From: Haloechinothrix halophila YIM 93223
GTDB lineage: Bacteria > Actinomycetota > Actinomycetes > Mycobacteriales > Pseudonocardiaceae
DNA: 64,000 nucleotides
Reading direction: 5' to 3'
Assembly (NCBI RefSeq): GCF_000504245.1
Contig: NZ_KI632509.1
Location: 5,483,502 to 5,547,501 of the forward strand
Positions 8,968 to 17,291 of the stretch are shown here, piece after piece (the stretch's first letter is position 1; each line of letters opens with the position of its first letter). A program made the translations under genes and the position numbers. A model generated the notes under the pieces. It saw nothing but the letters and a program-made list of their open reading frames with translations, was not told the origin of the DNA and did not search any database.

Positions 8968-9300
8968 CTATGCCTCATCGAGCCTGCGCGCGATGCGGCC
9001 GATGTCGTCCGCGCCCGCGTCGTCGCTGGCCTCGTAGGTCGTCGCGGCATCAGCCAGCCGGGCGCCCATCCGACCGAGTGTGTCGCCCAGTCCAGTGATG
9101 AGCGCCAGCGCGGAGTCCGCCGCCGCACGGTGGGTGGCATCGAAGCTGCTGCCGACCTCGTCGGCTCCCCATGGCGCGCCGGTGGCGTCCAGCGCGTCCC
9201 GGAGCGCGTTCGCGACGCGAGTGGCGCGTTCGGCGTGCGTGTCGAAGTCGCGCGCATGCTTGGCGACGCGGTCGACGTCGGCGGACCAGCCGTCGGTCAT
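8968..9300 (-). CDS. EspC/WXG100-like type VII secretion target
   Basis: A 110-aa, almost fully helical protein with the pattern of EspC-family ESX substrates: two amphipathic helices around a turn (TGAPWGADEVGSSFDA), where the W-G pair stands for the WXG motif. Near the C-terminus is Y-E-A-S-D, a YxxxD secretion signal. It lies 8 bp upstream of the TNT effector gene and overlaps the preceding YbaB-like gene by 4 bp, so it is probably co-translated and secreted as a partner or chaperone of the effector's N-terminal domain. Confidence 0.82.
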   Translation of the reverse strand: MTDGWSADVDRVAKHARDFDTHAERATRVANALRDALDATGAPWGADEVGSSFDATHRAAADSALALITGLGDTLGRMGARLADAATTYEASDDAGADDIGRIARRLDEA

Positions 9301-9758
9301 GAGCGGTCCCGCCGCCCTTCTGCGACCCAGTTGGTGTCCGCGAAATCCTCGTCCTCGGCGTCCGTGGGATCCGCACGTGGGGTCGGACGCGAGGCTGGCG
9401 GGATTTCGTCCGGCGTGAGGTCGGCGGTGCCGAGCAGCGTCGCCTTCGGGTCGGTGTCCGCTGGCAACGTCGGCGCGAGAACGTCGGCCGCTTCCGCAAG
9501 TGCACGCTGGGACGCCGACGTCACCAACCGCAGGATCTCGTTCGCCAGTTCGGACGGCCGGTACGCGCGGTAGGCGTCGTCGGCCAGGGTGAGGCCGGTC
9601 AGCGTGCCGCGCGACCCCACGGTGACGGTGATGCTGCCGTCCACGCTGCGCTCGGTCGCCGTGATCGCGGCGAGTCGCTGGTGCGCCGTCGCGAGCAGTT
9701 CCCTGCTCCTGGCGTAGTCCGCGAGCAGTTGGTCGACCTGCGCGCGATGGTCGGTCAC
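9297..9758 (-). CDS. YbaB/EbfC family protein
   Basis: The start is the GTG at 9758, preceded by GGAGGA with correct spacing; the frame continues to 10085 but nothing there is conserved. The 153-aa protein begins with a coiled-coil helix (VDQLLADYARSRELLATAHQ), then the beta-strand segment GSITVTVGSRGTLTGLTL and the helix ELANEILRLVTSASQRALAEA, as in YbaB/EbfC nucleoid-associated proteins. The C-terminal 45 residues are acidic and Pro-rich. In actinobacteria such proteins commonly head operons of ESX effectors, as here. A DNA-binding or scaffold role for effector expression is possible but not shown. Confidence 0.8.
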   Translation of the reverse strand: MTDHRAQVDQLLADYARSRELLATAHQRLAAITATERSVDGSITVTVGSRGTLTGLTLADDAYRAYRPSELANEILRLVTSASQRALAEAADVLAPTLPADTDPKATLLGTADLTPDEIPPASRPTPRADPTDAEDEDFADTNWVAEGRRDRS

Positions 9759-9868
9759 GGCGTCCTCCGGTCCCTGCTGGATGTCGGGTCGGCAGTGCAC
9801 TGAGACGTTAACGCCCCAGCATCGGTTCCCCGTGCCGCGAAAAGGCGCATGGGGAGCACCCCGCGTGA

Positions 9869-10813
9869 TCAGCCGCCGGACAGCGCGCGGACCACTCGCG
9901 ACGGCGCTGGCCTGCCGAGCTGCTGGGACATCCACACGCTGGTGTCGACAAGCTTGTCCAGGTCGGCACCGTGGTCGATGCCAAGACCGTCGAGCAGCCA
10001 CACCAGGTCCTCCGTGGCGAGGTTGCCGGTCGCGGACTTCGCGTACGGACAGCCGCCGAGTCCGCCAGCCGATGCGTCGACACACCGCACACCCTGCCGC
10101 AATGCGGCGTAGGTGTTGGCCAGCGCCTGGCCGTAGGTGTCGTGGAAGTGCACCGCGAGCTGGTCAACGCCGACCCCGGCGGCGGCGAGTTCACGCAGCA
10201 GTTGCTCCACCTGTCCCGGCGTGGCGACGCCGATAGTGTCGCCGAGCGAGAGCTGCGAACACCCCAGATCGATCAGCCGCGCACCGACGCGCGCCACCTG
10301 TGCGGGATCGACCGCGCCCTCCCACGGGTCGCCGAAGCACATCGACAGGTAACCCCGCACATCCAGCCCTTCGGAGCGCGCCCGCCGCACCACCGACTCG
10401 AACATGGCGAACTGCTCGTCGAGCGTGCTGTTGAGGTTGCGGCTGGCGAACGTCTCGGTGGCGCTGGCGAACACCGCGATGTGGCGCACACCGGATTCCA
10501 GCGCCCGGTCGAGCCCGCGCTGGTTCGGCACGAGCACCGGATATCGGACATCGTCACGCGGCTTCAGGCCAGCGAGGACCTCGGCGGCGTCCGCGAGCTG
10601 CGGCACCCACTTCGGGTGCACGAAGCTGGTCGCCTCGATCGTGGTCAGTCCGGCGTCAGCGAGCCGTTCGATGAACTCGATCTTGACGCCGACGTCGACG
10701 ATGTCGGACTCGTTCTGCAGCCCGTCGCGCGCGCCGACCTCCCAGATCGTGACGCGCTCCGGCATGTCGCTCGCGGTGACCGTCGCGGGCAATCCCAGTT
10801 CCCTCGCGCTCAC
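9869..10813 (-). CDS. mvaB: Hydroxymethylglutaryl-CoA lyase
   Basis: Cleaves 3-hydroxy-3-methylglutaryl-CoA to acetoacetate and acetyl-CoA in leucine degradation. The 314-aa protein is a TIM-barrel member of the DRE-metallolyase group: EVGARDGLQNE near the N-terminus, VHFHDTYGQALAN (metal ligands) and the lyase signature DASAGGLGGCPYAKSATG with the active-site Cys. The GTG start at 10813 is 4 bp after the upstream stop; the alternative ATG at 10765 (MPERVTIWEVG) lacks a visible ribosome site. It is co-directional with the PH-domain gene and birA, near the acyl-CoA carboxylase genes. 2-Isopropylmalate synthase-like alternatives are unlikely because the Cys loop is present. Confidence 0.93.
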   Translation of the reverse strand: MSARELGLPATVTASDMPERVTIWEVGARDGLQNESDIVDVGVKIEFIERLADAGLTTIEATSFVHPKWVPQLADAAEVLAGLKPRDDVRYPVLVPNQRGLDRALESGVRHIAVFASATETFASRNLNSTLDEQFAMFESVVRRARSEGLDVRGYLSMCFGDPWEGAVDPAQVARVGARLIDLGCSQLSLGDTIGVATPGQVEQLLRELAAAGVGVDQLAVHFHDTYGQALANTYAALRQGVRCVDASAGGLGGCPYAKSATGNLATEDLVWLLDGLGIDHGADLDKLVDTSVWMSQQLGRPAPSRVVRALSGG

Positions 10814-10816
10814 GTG

Positions 10817-11380
10817 TCACCAACCCCGCCGTGACTCGCGCTCCGGCGTGAAGTCTTCCTCGTCGGCGCGGCCGTCGTAATAGTCGTCGTACGGATTGTC
10901 GTTGAGGTGCTGGTAGATATAGGTGTGCACCTTCTCGACGCCGGGGATGTCGTCGAACCGCAGCGCTTCCTCGGACGCCGACTCGATGAACAACGTGCCG
11001 CAGCCGAAGATCCGGTCGAGCAGGCCGTGCTCGAAACGCACGCTGTGGATGCGGCGCATCGGAATGTCGATGCCCGTCCGGGTGATGATGCCTTCGCGGG
11101 CGATCACCCGATCCGTCGTCACCACGAAATGGGTCGTGCGCCACCGCATGAGCGGCGCGAAGACACGCAACACCAGCACGAGCACCACGATGACGCCGAT
11201 CACTACGCCCGCCACCAGGTCCCACGGCGGCGAGAACTCGGCCGCGAGCACGATCCCCCAGATGCCAGCGGCAACCGCGATGAGGAACGCGAAGATGGGA
11301 AGGATCAGCATCTTGAAATGCGGATGCTTATGCACGATGACCTGCTCGCCCGTGCTGAGCAGGTCCTTGGGGTAAGCCAC
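10817..11380 (-). CDS. PH-domain (bPH2/DUF304) membrane protein
   Basis: A 187-aa protein from the GTG at 11380 (VAYPKDLLSTGEQVIVHKHPH), preceded by GGGAG; a TTG at 11422 would add 14 unconserved residues. Two hydrophobic helices (about residues 24-45 and 53-75) precede a bacterial PH domain (WRTTHFVVTTDRVIAREG, RIHSVRFEHGLLDRIFGCG). The tail is acidic, with DDYYDGRADEE. It matches M. tuberculosis Rv3278c in domain layout and in position beside birA and accD5. The function is unknown; the genomic link is strongly conserved among mycolata and relatives. Confidence 0.85.
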   Translation of the reverse strand: MAYPKDLLSTGEQVIVHKHPHFKMLILPIFAFLIAVAAGIWGIVLAAEFSPPWDLVAGVVIGVIVVLVLVLRVFAPLMRWRTTHFVVTTDRVIAREGIITRTGIDIPMRRIHSVRFEHGLLDRIFGCGTLFIESASEEALRFDDIPGVEKVHTYIYQHLNDNPYDDYYDGRADEEDFTPERESRRGW

Positions 11381-11467
11381 CTCGCCACGCTCCCGTGTCG
11401 TACTCGATATCGGCGCAGCCAACCGTACCGACAGCGGCCGTCACCACCGTGTGAACGCGCCGCCGTG

Positions 11468-12262
11468 TCAGCGGAGATGGATGACGTCTCCCGCGAGCAC
11501 GGTGGTGCGCTGCCCATTGTCGTCCTCGATGGTGAGCCTGCCAACGTCATCGACGTCGACGGCGGTGCCGGTGTGCGTTTCCCCTTGTGGCAGCGACACC
11601 GTGACGGTCCGGCCGAGCGTGCCGCACACCCCGCGGTAGTCAGCCAGCAACCCGGCCTGCTCGAGATCGCCGTGCGCCGCCCGCCACGCACGCTCCCGCT
11701 CGGCGAACGCGCGCAGCAGCGTCGCCGCGATCTCGGTGCGGTCCGTGGTGCGCGCCCCGTGCTCGGCCAGCGACGTCGCCGCGAGCCCGCCCGGACCCGG
11801 CTCGACGTCGCCAAGTGGCGTGATGTTGAGACCGATGCCCAGCACAACGGCCCGCTGGGGCACCAGCTCGGCGAGCACCCCTGCCAGCTTGCCGTTCCCG
11901 ACGAGGACGTCGTTGGGCCACTTCAAGGTGGCGCCGACACCGAGGTCGTCGCACAGGTCGGTGAGCGCGAGTCCCGCGACGATCGCCAGCGAACCGGTGG
12001 CTTCCGGCGGCACCTCTGCAGGGCGCAGCAGCACGCTCAGATACAGGCCAGCGCCCGCGGGCGACACCCAGGTGCGCGCGAGCCTGCCGACGCCCGCGGT
12101 TTGTTCTTCGGCGATGAGCACAGTGCGATCGGCCGCGCCGGTGCGGGCGGTCTCGATCAGGTCGGCATTGGTGGAGCCGGTGCTGGCGACGACGTTGAGC
12201 GCGGTATAGCCCGTTGACGTGACAAGTTCCGTGCGCAACCGGTCGGCATCGAGTGCGGTCAT
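11468..12262 (-). CDS. birA: Biotin-[acetyl-CoA-carboxylase] ligase
   Basis: Activates biotin as biotinyl-AMP and attaches it to the BCCP lysine of acyl-CoA carboxylase alpha chains such as AccA3 in this window. The 264-aa protein has the ligase core: STNADLIE, the biotin-loop region [20 protein letters not shown] and the catalytic Lys segment [18 protein letters not shown], then a C-terminal SH3-like domain. There is no N-terminal helix-turn-helix, so this is a monofunctional class I enzyme that does not repress transcription. The gene is divergent from accD5, with about 170 bp between starts. Confidence 0.93.
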   Translation of the reverse strand: MTALDADRLRTELVTSTGYTALNVVASTGSTNADLIETARTGAADRTVLIAEEQTAGVGRLARTWVSPAGAGLYLSVLLRPAEVPPEATGSLAIVAGLALTDLCDDLGVGATLKWPNDVLVGNGKLAGVLAELVPQRAVVLGIGLNITPLGDVEPGPGGLAATSLAEHGARTTDRTEIAATLLRAFAERERAWRAAHGDLEQAGLLADYRGVCGTLGRTVTVSLPQGETHTGTAVDVDDVGRLTIEDDNGQRTTVLAGDVIHLR

Positions 12263-12435
12263 GCGGCCTCCTTAATCGCGCGCGGCACGCCGCGCCACCA
12301 TCTCAACGTCGGCCTGCATGGTGTCCGACATTTCGGACCTGCAAGCAGTCATCATGTCACTACCCTAAAAGGCCAGCGGTGATATTGCTGACGTCACACC
12401 ACACGCGCGCGCGAGGTGGCTTAGGCTGCGGGTTT

Positions 12436-14085
12436 ATGAGTAGCGCAACGGAGCCGCTGGGGGGCCAGCACGGTTCGGCGGAGGAGTCGATCGACATCCA
12501 CACCACCGCGGGCAAACTCGCTGACCTGTATCGCCGCAACGATGAGGCGGTCCACGCGGGTTCGGCGCGCGCGGTCGAGAAGCAGCACGCGAAGGGCAAG
12601 AAGACTGCCCGGGAGCGCATCGACATGCTGCTTGACCCGGGTTCGTTCGTGGAGCTGGACGAACTCGCACGGCACCGTTCCACCAACTTCGGCCAAGACG
12701 CCAACCGCCCGTACGGCGACGGCGTTGTGACCGGCTACGGCACCATCGACGGCCGCCCGGTGTGCGTGTTCTCGCAGGACGTCACCATTTTCGGTGGCTC
12801 ACTCGGTGAGGTGTACGGCGAGAAGATCGTCAAGGTGATGGACCTGGCGATCAAGACTGGGCGCCCGATCATCGGCATCAACGAGGGCGGCGGCGCTCGG
12901 ATCCAGGAAGGCGTCGTCTCGCTGGGGCTCTACGGCGAGATCTTCACCCGCAATGTCAAGGCGTCCGGTGTCGTCCCGCAGATCTCGCTGATCATGGGCG
13001 CCAACGCTGGCGGCCACGTCTACTCCCCCGCCCTCACCGACTTCGTGGTGATGGTGGATCAGACGTCGCACATGTTCATCACCGGCCCGGACGTGATCAA
13101 AACCGTCACCGGTGAAGAGGTCACCTTCGAGGAACTCGGTGGTGGCCGGTCGCACAACACCAAGTCGGGCAACGCGCACTACCTCGGCGCCGACGAAGAG
13201 GACGCGATCTCCTACGTCAAGGAACTGCTCTCGTTCCTGCCGCCGAACAACCTCGCCGAGCCGCCGGTGTTCGAAGCCCCACCTCACACCGGCAACTCGG
13301 TCGCCGACGACATCACCGACGACGACCGCGAACTCGACACCCTCATCCCCGACTCGCCCAACGTGCCCTACGACATGCACGAGGTCATCACTCATGTCGT
13401 CGATGACGGCGAGTTCCTCGAGGTCCACGAACTGTTCGCCCCCAACGTGCTCGTCGGCTTCGGCCGCGTCGATGGCCAAAGCGTGGGGATCGTGGCCAAC
13501 CAGCCCACCCAGTTCGCCGGGTGTCTGGACATCGACGCCAGCGAGAAGGCCGCCCGGTTCGTGCGCACCTGCGACGCGTTCAACGTCCCCGTGCTCACTT
13601 TCGTCGACGTCCCCGGCTTCCTGCCCGGTACCGATCAGGAATGGAACGGCATCATCCGCCGCGGCGCGAAACTCATCTACGCCTACGCCGAAGCCACCGT
13701 CCCCCTGGTCACCGTGATCACACGCAAGGCCTACGGCGGCGCCTACGACGTCATGGGCTCCAAACACCTCGGTGCCGACATCAACCTCGCCTGGCCAACC
13801 GCCCAGATCGCGGTCATGGGCGCCCAAGGCGCGGCGAACATCGTCTACCGCAAAACCCTCGCCAACGCCGAAGCCGAAGGCCAAGACATTGAGAAACTGC
13901 GCGGCGAGCTCATCCAGGAGTACGAAGACACCCTCTGCAACCCCTACGTCGCCGCCGAACGCGGCTACGTCGACTCCGTCATCCCGCCGTCACACACCCG
14001 CGGCTACGTCGCCCGCTCGCTGCGCATCCTCGGCGACAAGCGGGAGAACCAGCCGCCCAAGAAGCACGGCAACATTCCGCTATAA
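12436..14085 (+). CDS. accD5: Acyl-CoA carboxylase beta subunit (propionyl-CoA carboxylase)
   Basis: Carboxyltransferase subunit that moves CO2 from carboxybiotin to propionyl-CoA (possibly acetyl-CoA), giving methylmalonyl-CoA. It is 549 aa from the ATG at 12436; the frame runs upstream to 12253 without conserved sequence. Crotonase-fold halves are visible: [31 protein letters not shown] with the oxyanion glycines, then [19 protein letters not shown] and [17 protein letters not shown] in the second half. The residue after GGAYD... and the overall match point to an AccD5-like chain. accE follows after 18 bp, and the biotinylated alpha chain is AccA3 at 35301. Product methylmalonyl-CoA feeds both lipid synthesis and the mutAB mutase in this window. 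Confidence 0.95.
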   Translation: MSSATEPLGGQHGSAEESIDIHTTAGKLADLYRRNDEAVHAGSARAVEKQHAKGKKTARERIDMLLDPGSFVELDELARHRSTNFGQDANRPYGDGVVTGYGTIDGRPVCVFSQDVTIFGGSLGEVYGEKIVKVMDLAIKTGRPIIGINEGGGARIQEGVVSLGLYGEIFTRNVKASGVVPQISLIMGANAGGHVYSPALTDFVVMVDQTSHMFITGPDVIKTVTGEEVTFEELGGGRSHNTKSGNAHYLGADEEDAISYVKELLSFLPPNNLAEPPVFEAPPHTGNSVADDITDDDRELDTLIPDSPNVPYDMHEVITHVVDDGEFLEVHELFAPNVLVGFGRVDGQSVGIVANQPTQFAGCLDIDASEKAARFVRTCDAFNVPVLTFVDVPGFLPGTDQEWNGIIRRGAKLIYAYAEATVPLVTVITRKAYGGAYDVMGSKHLGADINLAWPTAQIAVMGAQGAANIVYRKTLANAEAEGQDIEKLRGELIQEYEDTLCNPYVAAERGYVDSVIPPSHTRGYVARSLRILGDKRENQPPKKHGNIPL

Positions 14086-14103
14086 CGGGTGCAGGAGGTT
14101 GCG

Positions 14104-14334
14104 ATGAGCGACGAGGAGACACCGCGTCCGCTGCTGCGGGTCGTCCGGGGCGAGCCGGACGACGTCGAACTGGCGGCGCTGACCAGCGTGATCGCCGCCG
14201 CGGCGTCGCGAGGTGGCGGCGATGCCAACGGCACGTCGAAGCGCCGCTCGCTGTGGGGCGAACCCGCCGCGCAGCTGCGGACGCCGATCCAGCCGGGTCC
14301 GGGCGCGTGGCGCGCGTCAAGCTTGCCGCGATGA
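14104..14334 (+). CDS. accE: Acyl-CoA carboxylase epsilon subunit
   Basis: A 76-aa protein starting at the ATG at 14104 behind the strong site GCAGGAGG. It matches the small epsilon subunit that stabilises actinobacterial acyl-CoA carboxylase holoenzymes: PLLRVVRGEPDDVELAALT near the start, then LWGEPAAQLRTPIQPGPGAW at the end. It lies between accD5 and the DinB-family gene, as in M. tuberculosis (Rv3281). It overlaps the next gene by 4 bp (ATGA). The N-terminal region before the conserved helix is very short compared with AccE5. Confidence 0.88.
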   Translation: MSDEETPRPLLRVVRGEPDDVELAALTSVIAAAASRGGGDANGTSKRRSLWGEPAAQLRTPIQPGPGAWRASSLPR

Positions 14335-14843
14335 CGAATCCGGCGACGTCTTCCAGCGCGCTTCCCGGTGCGGGCGTGATGCTCAGCGACGAGCGGGCGT
14401 CGCTGGAAGGCTTCCTCGACCACTACCGCGCGGTCCTGGTGACCAAGGTACGCGGGGTGTCCGATGCTGATGCCCGGCGGCGGCTGGTGCCATCGGCAAC
14501 CACGCTCGGCGGGCTGCTCAAGCACGTGGCCTGCGCGGAGCAGCGCTGGTTCGAGTACGCGCTACCCAGGGTTCCGTTCGAGCCGAAGAGCGAGGCAGAA
14601 CGGCTGGCCGAGTTCGGCATGACCGAGGACGAGACGGTCGACGGGCTGATCGAGGCGTACGAGGAGCAGTGCGCGCGGTCGCGCGAGATGGCTGCCCGCT
14701 ACCAGCTGGACGACCGGGGCCACCGCTTCGGCACGGACATGACGCTGCGCTGGATCTACCTGCACATGATCGAGGAGACGGCCCGCCATGCGGGCCACGC
14801 CGACATCCTGCGGGAACAGCTCGACGGCGCCACGGGCGACTGA
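14331..14843 (+). CDS. DinB/DUF664 family protein
   Basis: A 170-aa protein starting at the ATG at 14331, which overlaps the accE stop. It has the four-helix DinB/YfiT layout of DUF664: LEGFLDHYRAVLVTKVRGVS, LKHVACAEQRWFEYAL with the first metal His, and the closing YLHMIEETARHAGHADILRE with two further His ligands. Members are metal-binding and often mycothiol-dependent S-transferase relatives. Translational coupling to accE puts it in the carboxylase operon, but I know no functional link. The stop codon is the first part of a dispersed repeat unit. Confidence 0.85.
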   Translation: MTNPATSSSALPGAGVMLSDERASLEGFLDHYRAVLVTKVRGVSDADARRRLVPSATTLGGLLKHVACAEQRWFEYALPRVPFEPKSEAERLAEFGMTEDETVDGLIEAYEEQCARSREMAARYQLDDRGHRFGTDMTLRWIYLHMIEETARHAGHADILREQLDGATGD

Positions 14844-14885
14844 GGACTGCTGGCAGGTCCGAAGCACCAGGCACTGAGGACTCGC
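14842..14885 (+). repeat. Diverged copy of the GAGGACCGCTGGCGGGTC repeat
   Basis: GAGGACTGCTGGCAGGTCC starts inside the DinB-gene stop codon, and a second partial unit GAGGACT begins 34 bp later. It is the same element as the four-copy 33-bp tandem repeat at 55228, which also begins inside a stop codon. No coding role is visible here. Confidence 0.55.
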
Positions 14886-14919
14886 GAGCCGAGTTGCTCG
14901 ATGGTGGGCATCGTTCTCC

Positions 14920-15010
14920 GAAGTTGATCACGCTCCCTGCTGGTAGTACCACCAGTGCCGGACATAACGGACACAATCTGGGCCTACCAGTAGGGAGCCT
15001 GATCAACTTC
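14920..15010. repeat. 91-bp hairpin element, 27-bp inverted arms
   Basis: The arm at 14920-14946 (GAAGTTGATCA... CTGGTAG) is repeated inverted at 14984-15010 with two mismatches, around a 37-nt loop. It sits between the DinB gene and maf. It may act as a strong bidirectional terminator or be a MITE-like dispersed element; it lacks the T tract of a classical terminator. Confidence 0.7.
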
Positions 15011-15125
15011 GCCGCAGGAAGTCGTCCATCACCGAACCATCCGGGTTCGGTAGCGACCGATCTCCCGTCTATCAAGGGTGTCGACATACTCCGTGCTGGG
15101 TTGGTACCTCCGGCCTCATACACTC

Positions 15126-15749
15126 ATGGCCGTGGATTTCGTACTGGCTTCAGCGTCCCCCGCTCGGCTCGCGGTGCTGCGCGCCGCAGGGATCGACCCG
15201 GTCGTGCACGTCTCCGGTGTCGACGAGGACGCCGTCGCAGCAGAGCTGACCGACCCCACACCGGAACAGCTCGTGCTCGCGCTCGCCCGAGCGAAGGTCG
15301 ACGCGGTCGCTGCGGCTGTCGCGGAGTCGCACCCGGACGCCGTGGTCGTCGGCTGCGACTCGATGCTCTCGTTCGATGGCGAGGTCGTCGGCAAGCCCGG
15401 CACGCCCGAGGTCGCCCGCGAACGCTGGTTGCGGATGCGCGGCGGCACCGGTGAGCTGCTGACCGGGCACGTCGTCGTCCGGCTCGACGGCGGTGCTCGC
15501 ACCAAGGACTCCGGCGCGACCGAGACAACGACCGTGCGGTTCGCCTCGCCCAGCGAGCACGAGATCGACGCCTACCTCGCCACCGGCGAACCCCTCAACG
15601 TCGCGGGCGGCTTCACCCTCGATGGCCTCGGCGGCTGGTTCGTCGACGGCATAGACGGCGACCCGTCCAGCGTCATCGGCATCAGCCTGCCGCTGACCCG
15701 CACGCTGCTCACCGACGTCGACGTCAGCGTGGTCGACCTCTGGTGGTGA
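15126..15749 (+). CDS. maf: Maf family nucleotide pyrophosphatase
   Basis: A 207-aa house-cleaning enzyme that hydrolyses non-canonical or modified nucleoside triphosphates; it is also linked to septum inhibition. Signatures are the N-terminal LASASPARLAVLRAAGI, the catalytic VVVGCDSMLSFDGEVVGKPG, then RMRGGTGELLTGH and the late AGGFTLDGLGGWFVDGIDGD. The ATG at 15126 fits the family start; the frame is open upstream to 15078. It follows accD5-accE-DinB after about 280 bp holding a hairpin, so it probably has its own promoter. In M. tuberculosis maf (Rv3282) precedes sseA and accA3; here the toxin island follows. Confidence 0.93.
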   Translation: MAVDFVLASASPARLAVLRAAGIDPVVHVSGVDEDAVAAELTDPTPEQLVLALARAKVDAVAAAVAESHPDAVVVGCDSMLSFDGEVVGKPGTPEVARERWLRMRGGTGELLTGHVVVRLDGGARTKDSGATETTTVRFASPSEHEIDAYLATGEPLNVAGGFTLDGLGGWFVDGIDGDPSSVIGISLPLTRTLLTDVDVSVVDLWW

Positions 15750-15754
15750 GGCAC

Positions 15755-16093
15755 TTATTGCCGCTGGAGCACACGCTTGCCACGCAGGCGAATCCACAGC
15801 AGCCACGCCTGGACGAAGCCCCCGAGCATGAGGAGCAGCACAAACGCGATCCCCTCAGCCGGAATGAACTGCACCACCAGCGAGCTGGGCAAGGTGGCCA
15901 GGAACAGCCACATAGCGGCGATACTTCCCGGCTTCAGGGAACCCGCGACGACAACGAACACGGTTACGCCAATCACAATCAGCGCGTAACCGCCGGCAAT
16001 CGCCAGCGCAGGTGTTCCTCGGCTATACCGCGCGACGACGTTACGCAGAAGCTGTACCGGCTGTAATCGCATTCTTGCCTTCCTGACGCGCAA
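15755..16093 (-). CDS. Small membrane protein, SCO4225-like
   Basis: A 112-aa protein with three hydrophobic helices (about residues 30-52, 58-74, 78-98) and basic ends, converging with maf (5-bp gap). The pattern GGYALIVIGVTVF, MWLFLATLPSSLVVQF and GFVQAWLLWIRLRG resembles the SCO4225 family of small actinobacterial membrane proteins of unknown function. A start at the internal ATG eight codons in (MRLQPVQLL) is equally possible. It marks the left edge of the accessory island. Confidence 0.65.
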   Translation of the reverse strand: MRVRKARMRLQPVQLLRNVVARYSRGTPALAIAGGYALIVIGVTVFVVVAGSLKPGSIAAMWLFLATLPSSLVVQFIPAEGIAFVLLLMLGGFVQAWLLWIRLRGKRVLQRQ

Positions 16094-16447
16094 GGCCCAG
16101 CGCAGTCAAAGGATGCAGTTCGTGTCGAAGGAGCAGTCGAGTCATCACGGATCGCAGTGTCGTGCAGGAAAGATCAAACGGCAAACGGGCAGGGCACCAC
16201 TGATCGGACGTGGGTGACCTTGGTCAACACTGCTCCTACTTCACCCTTCGTTGATCACCGACACTCCCCGGGCCGACTACCCGTCCACCGACAACTCAAC
16301 GAATGCGGCAACAATTCGATCGCTATGCCCTGCGTAATCCATTCCCCTCATTCTGAATCTCAGAAAATGAATGCCCTAATCCACACCGGAGCGATGGTGT
16401 GCCTACACTTCACCATGCTCCAGCATGACCATTATCAAACGATCCGG
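16094..16447. other. Non-coding, lower-GC spacer
   Basis: No supported gene in 354 bp. The plus-strand frame 16157-16537 has atypical codon use and overlaps the DUF4265 gene, so it was not called. The sequence is clearly more AT-rich than the backbone and marks the entry into the toxin island. Confidence 0.5.
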
Positions 16448-17215
16448 TTATCGCGACCGCCCCGCATAGTTCTCCGTCCGCTTCATTACAGCATAGCGGC
16501 GCACGTGGATCCCAACCCCACAAACCGAACACTCTAAATGGTCGTAGGTCTTTTCATCCGGACCCTGGTGTTCGTCGTAAGCGAAGACGGTCTCCTTCCG
16601 GCATGCGGGGCAGGCGCCACCTTTCCTCGAAACTGGTCGACTACGAACACGCGGGACAACTGGCCGCTCGAAGGCATGGACACTCGACCATTCGTACTCA
16701 AGTAGGCCATCTTTTTCCCCTTGCTCAACCATTTTCTCCAGGGCTTCAATATCACCACCGGGAGGAACGTTAACAGCGTAATCACGATCGCCATTTACCT
16801 CAAATTTAAGGCCCAGCCTATCTAACTCATCATTAACCGCCTCAATAAGTTTCGTGGACCTAGCGTTCGTTTCAGGTGAATCAATTACCAAAAAACGAAA
16901 GACAGCATTTCCGGACTTTGTAACTACGTTGCCCACGAAGCAGTCGTTTTCACGCAACTCAACTTCATCGCCTAACGCAAGACCATAGGCACAATTTGAA
17001 ATGCAACAGACTCTGAATTTTGGCGTGCCCGACGAATTCCGTTGAGTTTCACCGTCCAGCCATACCTGCTCGACTTGGCCACTTAGTTCATCCGGACTCA
17101 AGTCGACATATGCCAATAGGGCTACATCTGGAACAACAGAAGGAGCGGCATGTTCCACTACTGTGAATTTATCATACAGATCCGAAGTTGTCGGCCCGGC
17201 CAACAGAACCTCCAC
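16448..17215 (-). CDS. DUF4265 plus zinc-ribbon protein, candidate immunity protein
   Basis: A 255-aa cytoplasmic protein. Residues about 45-165 match DUF4265 (FRVCCISNCAYGLALGDEV, FRFLVIDSPETNARSTKLIE). The C-terminus has a zinc-ribbon pattern, CPACRKETVF then LECSVCGVGIHVRR (two CxxC pairs). It is AT-rich relative to the backbone. It lies directly downstream, on the same strand, of the decayed Hint-HNH toxin cassette, the normal position of an immunity gene in Rhs loci. I infer that it protected against the HNH nuclease; DUF4265 proteins are often found beside toxins, but I cannot confirm the pairing. The zinc ribbon may be a separate module fused to the DUF4265 part. Confidence 0.7.
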   Translation of the reverse strand: MEVLLAGPTTSDLYDKFTVVEHAAPSVVPDVALLAYVDLSPDELSGQVEQVWLDGETQRNSSGTPKFRVCCISNCAYGLALGDEVELRENDCFVGNVVTKSGNAVFRFLVIDSPETNARSTKLIEAVNDELDRLGLKFEVNGDRDYAVNVPPGGDIEALEKMVEQGEKDGLLEYEWSSVHAFERPVVPRVRSRPVSRKGGACPACRKETVFAYDEHQGPDEKTYDHLECSVCGVGIHVRRYAVMKRTENYAGRSR

Positions 17216-17291
17216 CGCATAAAAGATGACTTACTTGCCACAAGCCTACCGCCATGCCTCACAGCAGCGTGACGACATGCCTCCTAGCACG

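Noticed and set aside
12253..12435. Upstream extension of the accD5 frame
   Set aside because: The added 61 residues are unconserved, and the family starts at the ATG at 12436.
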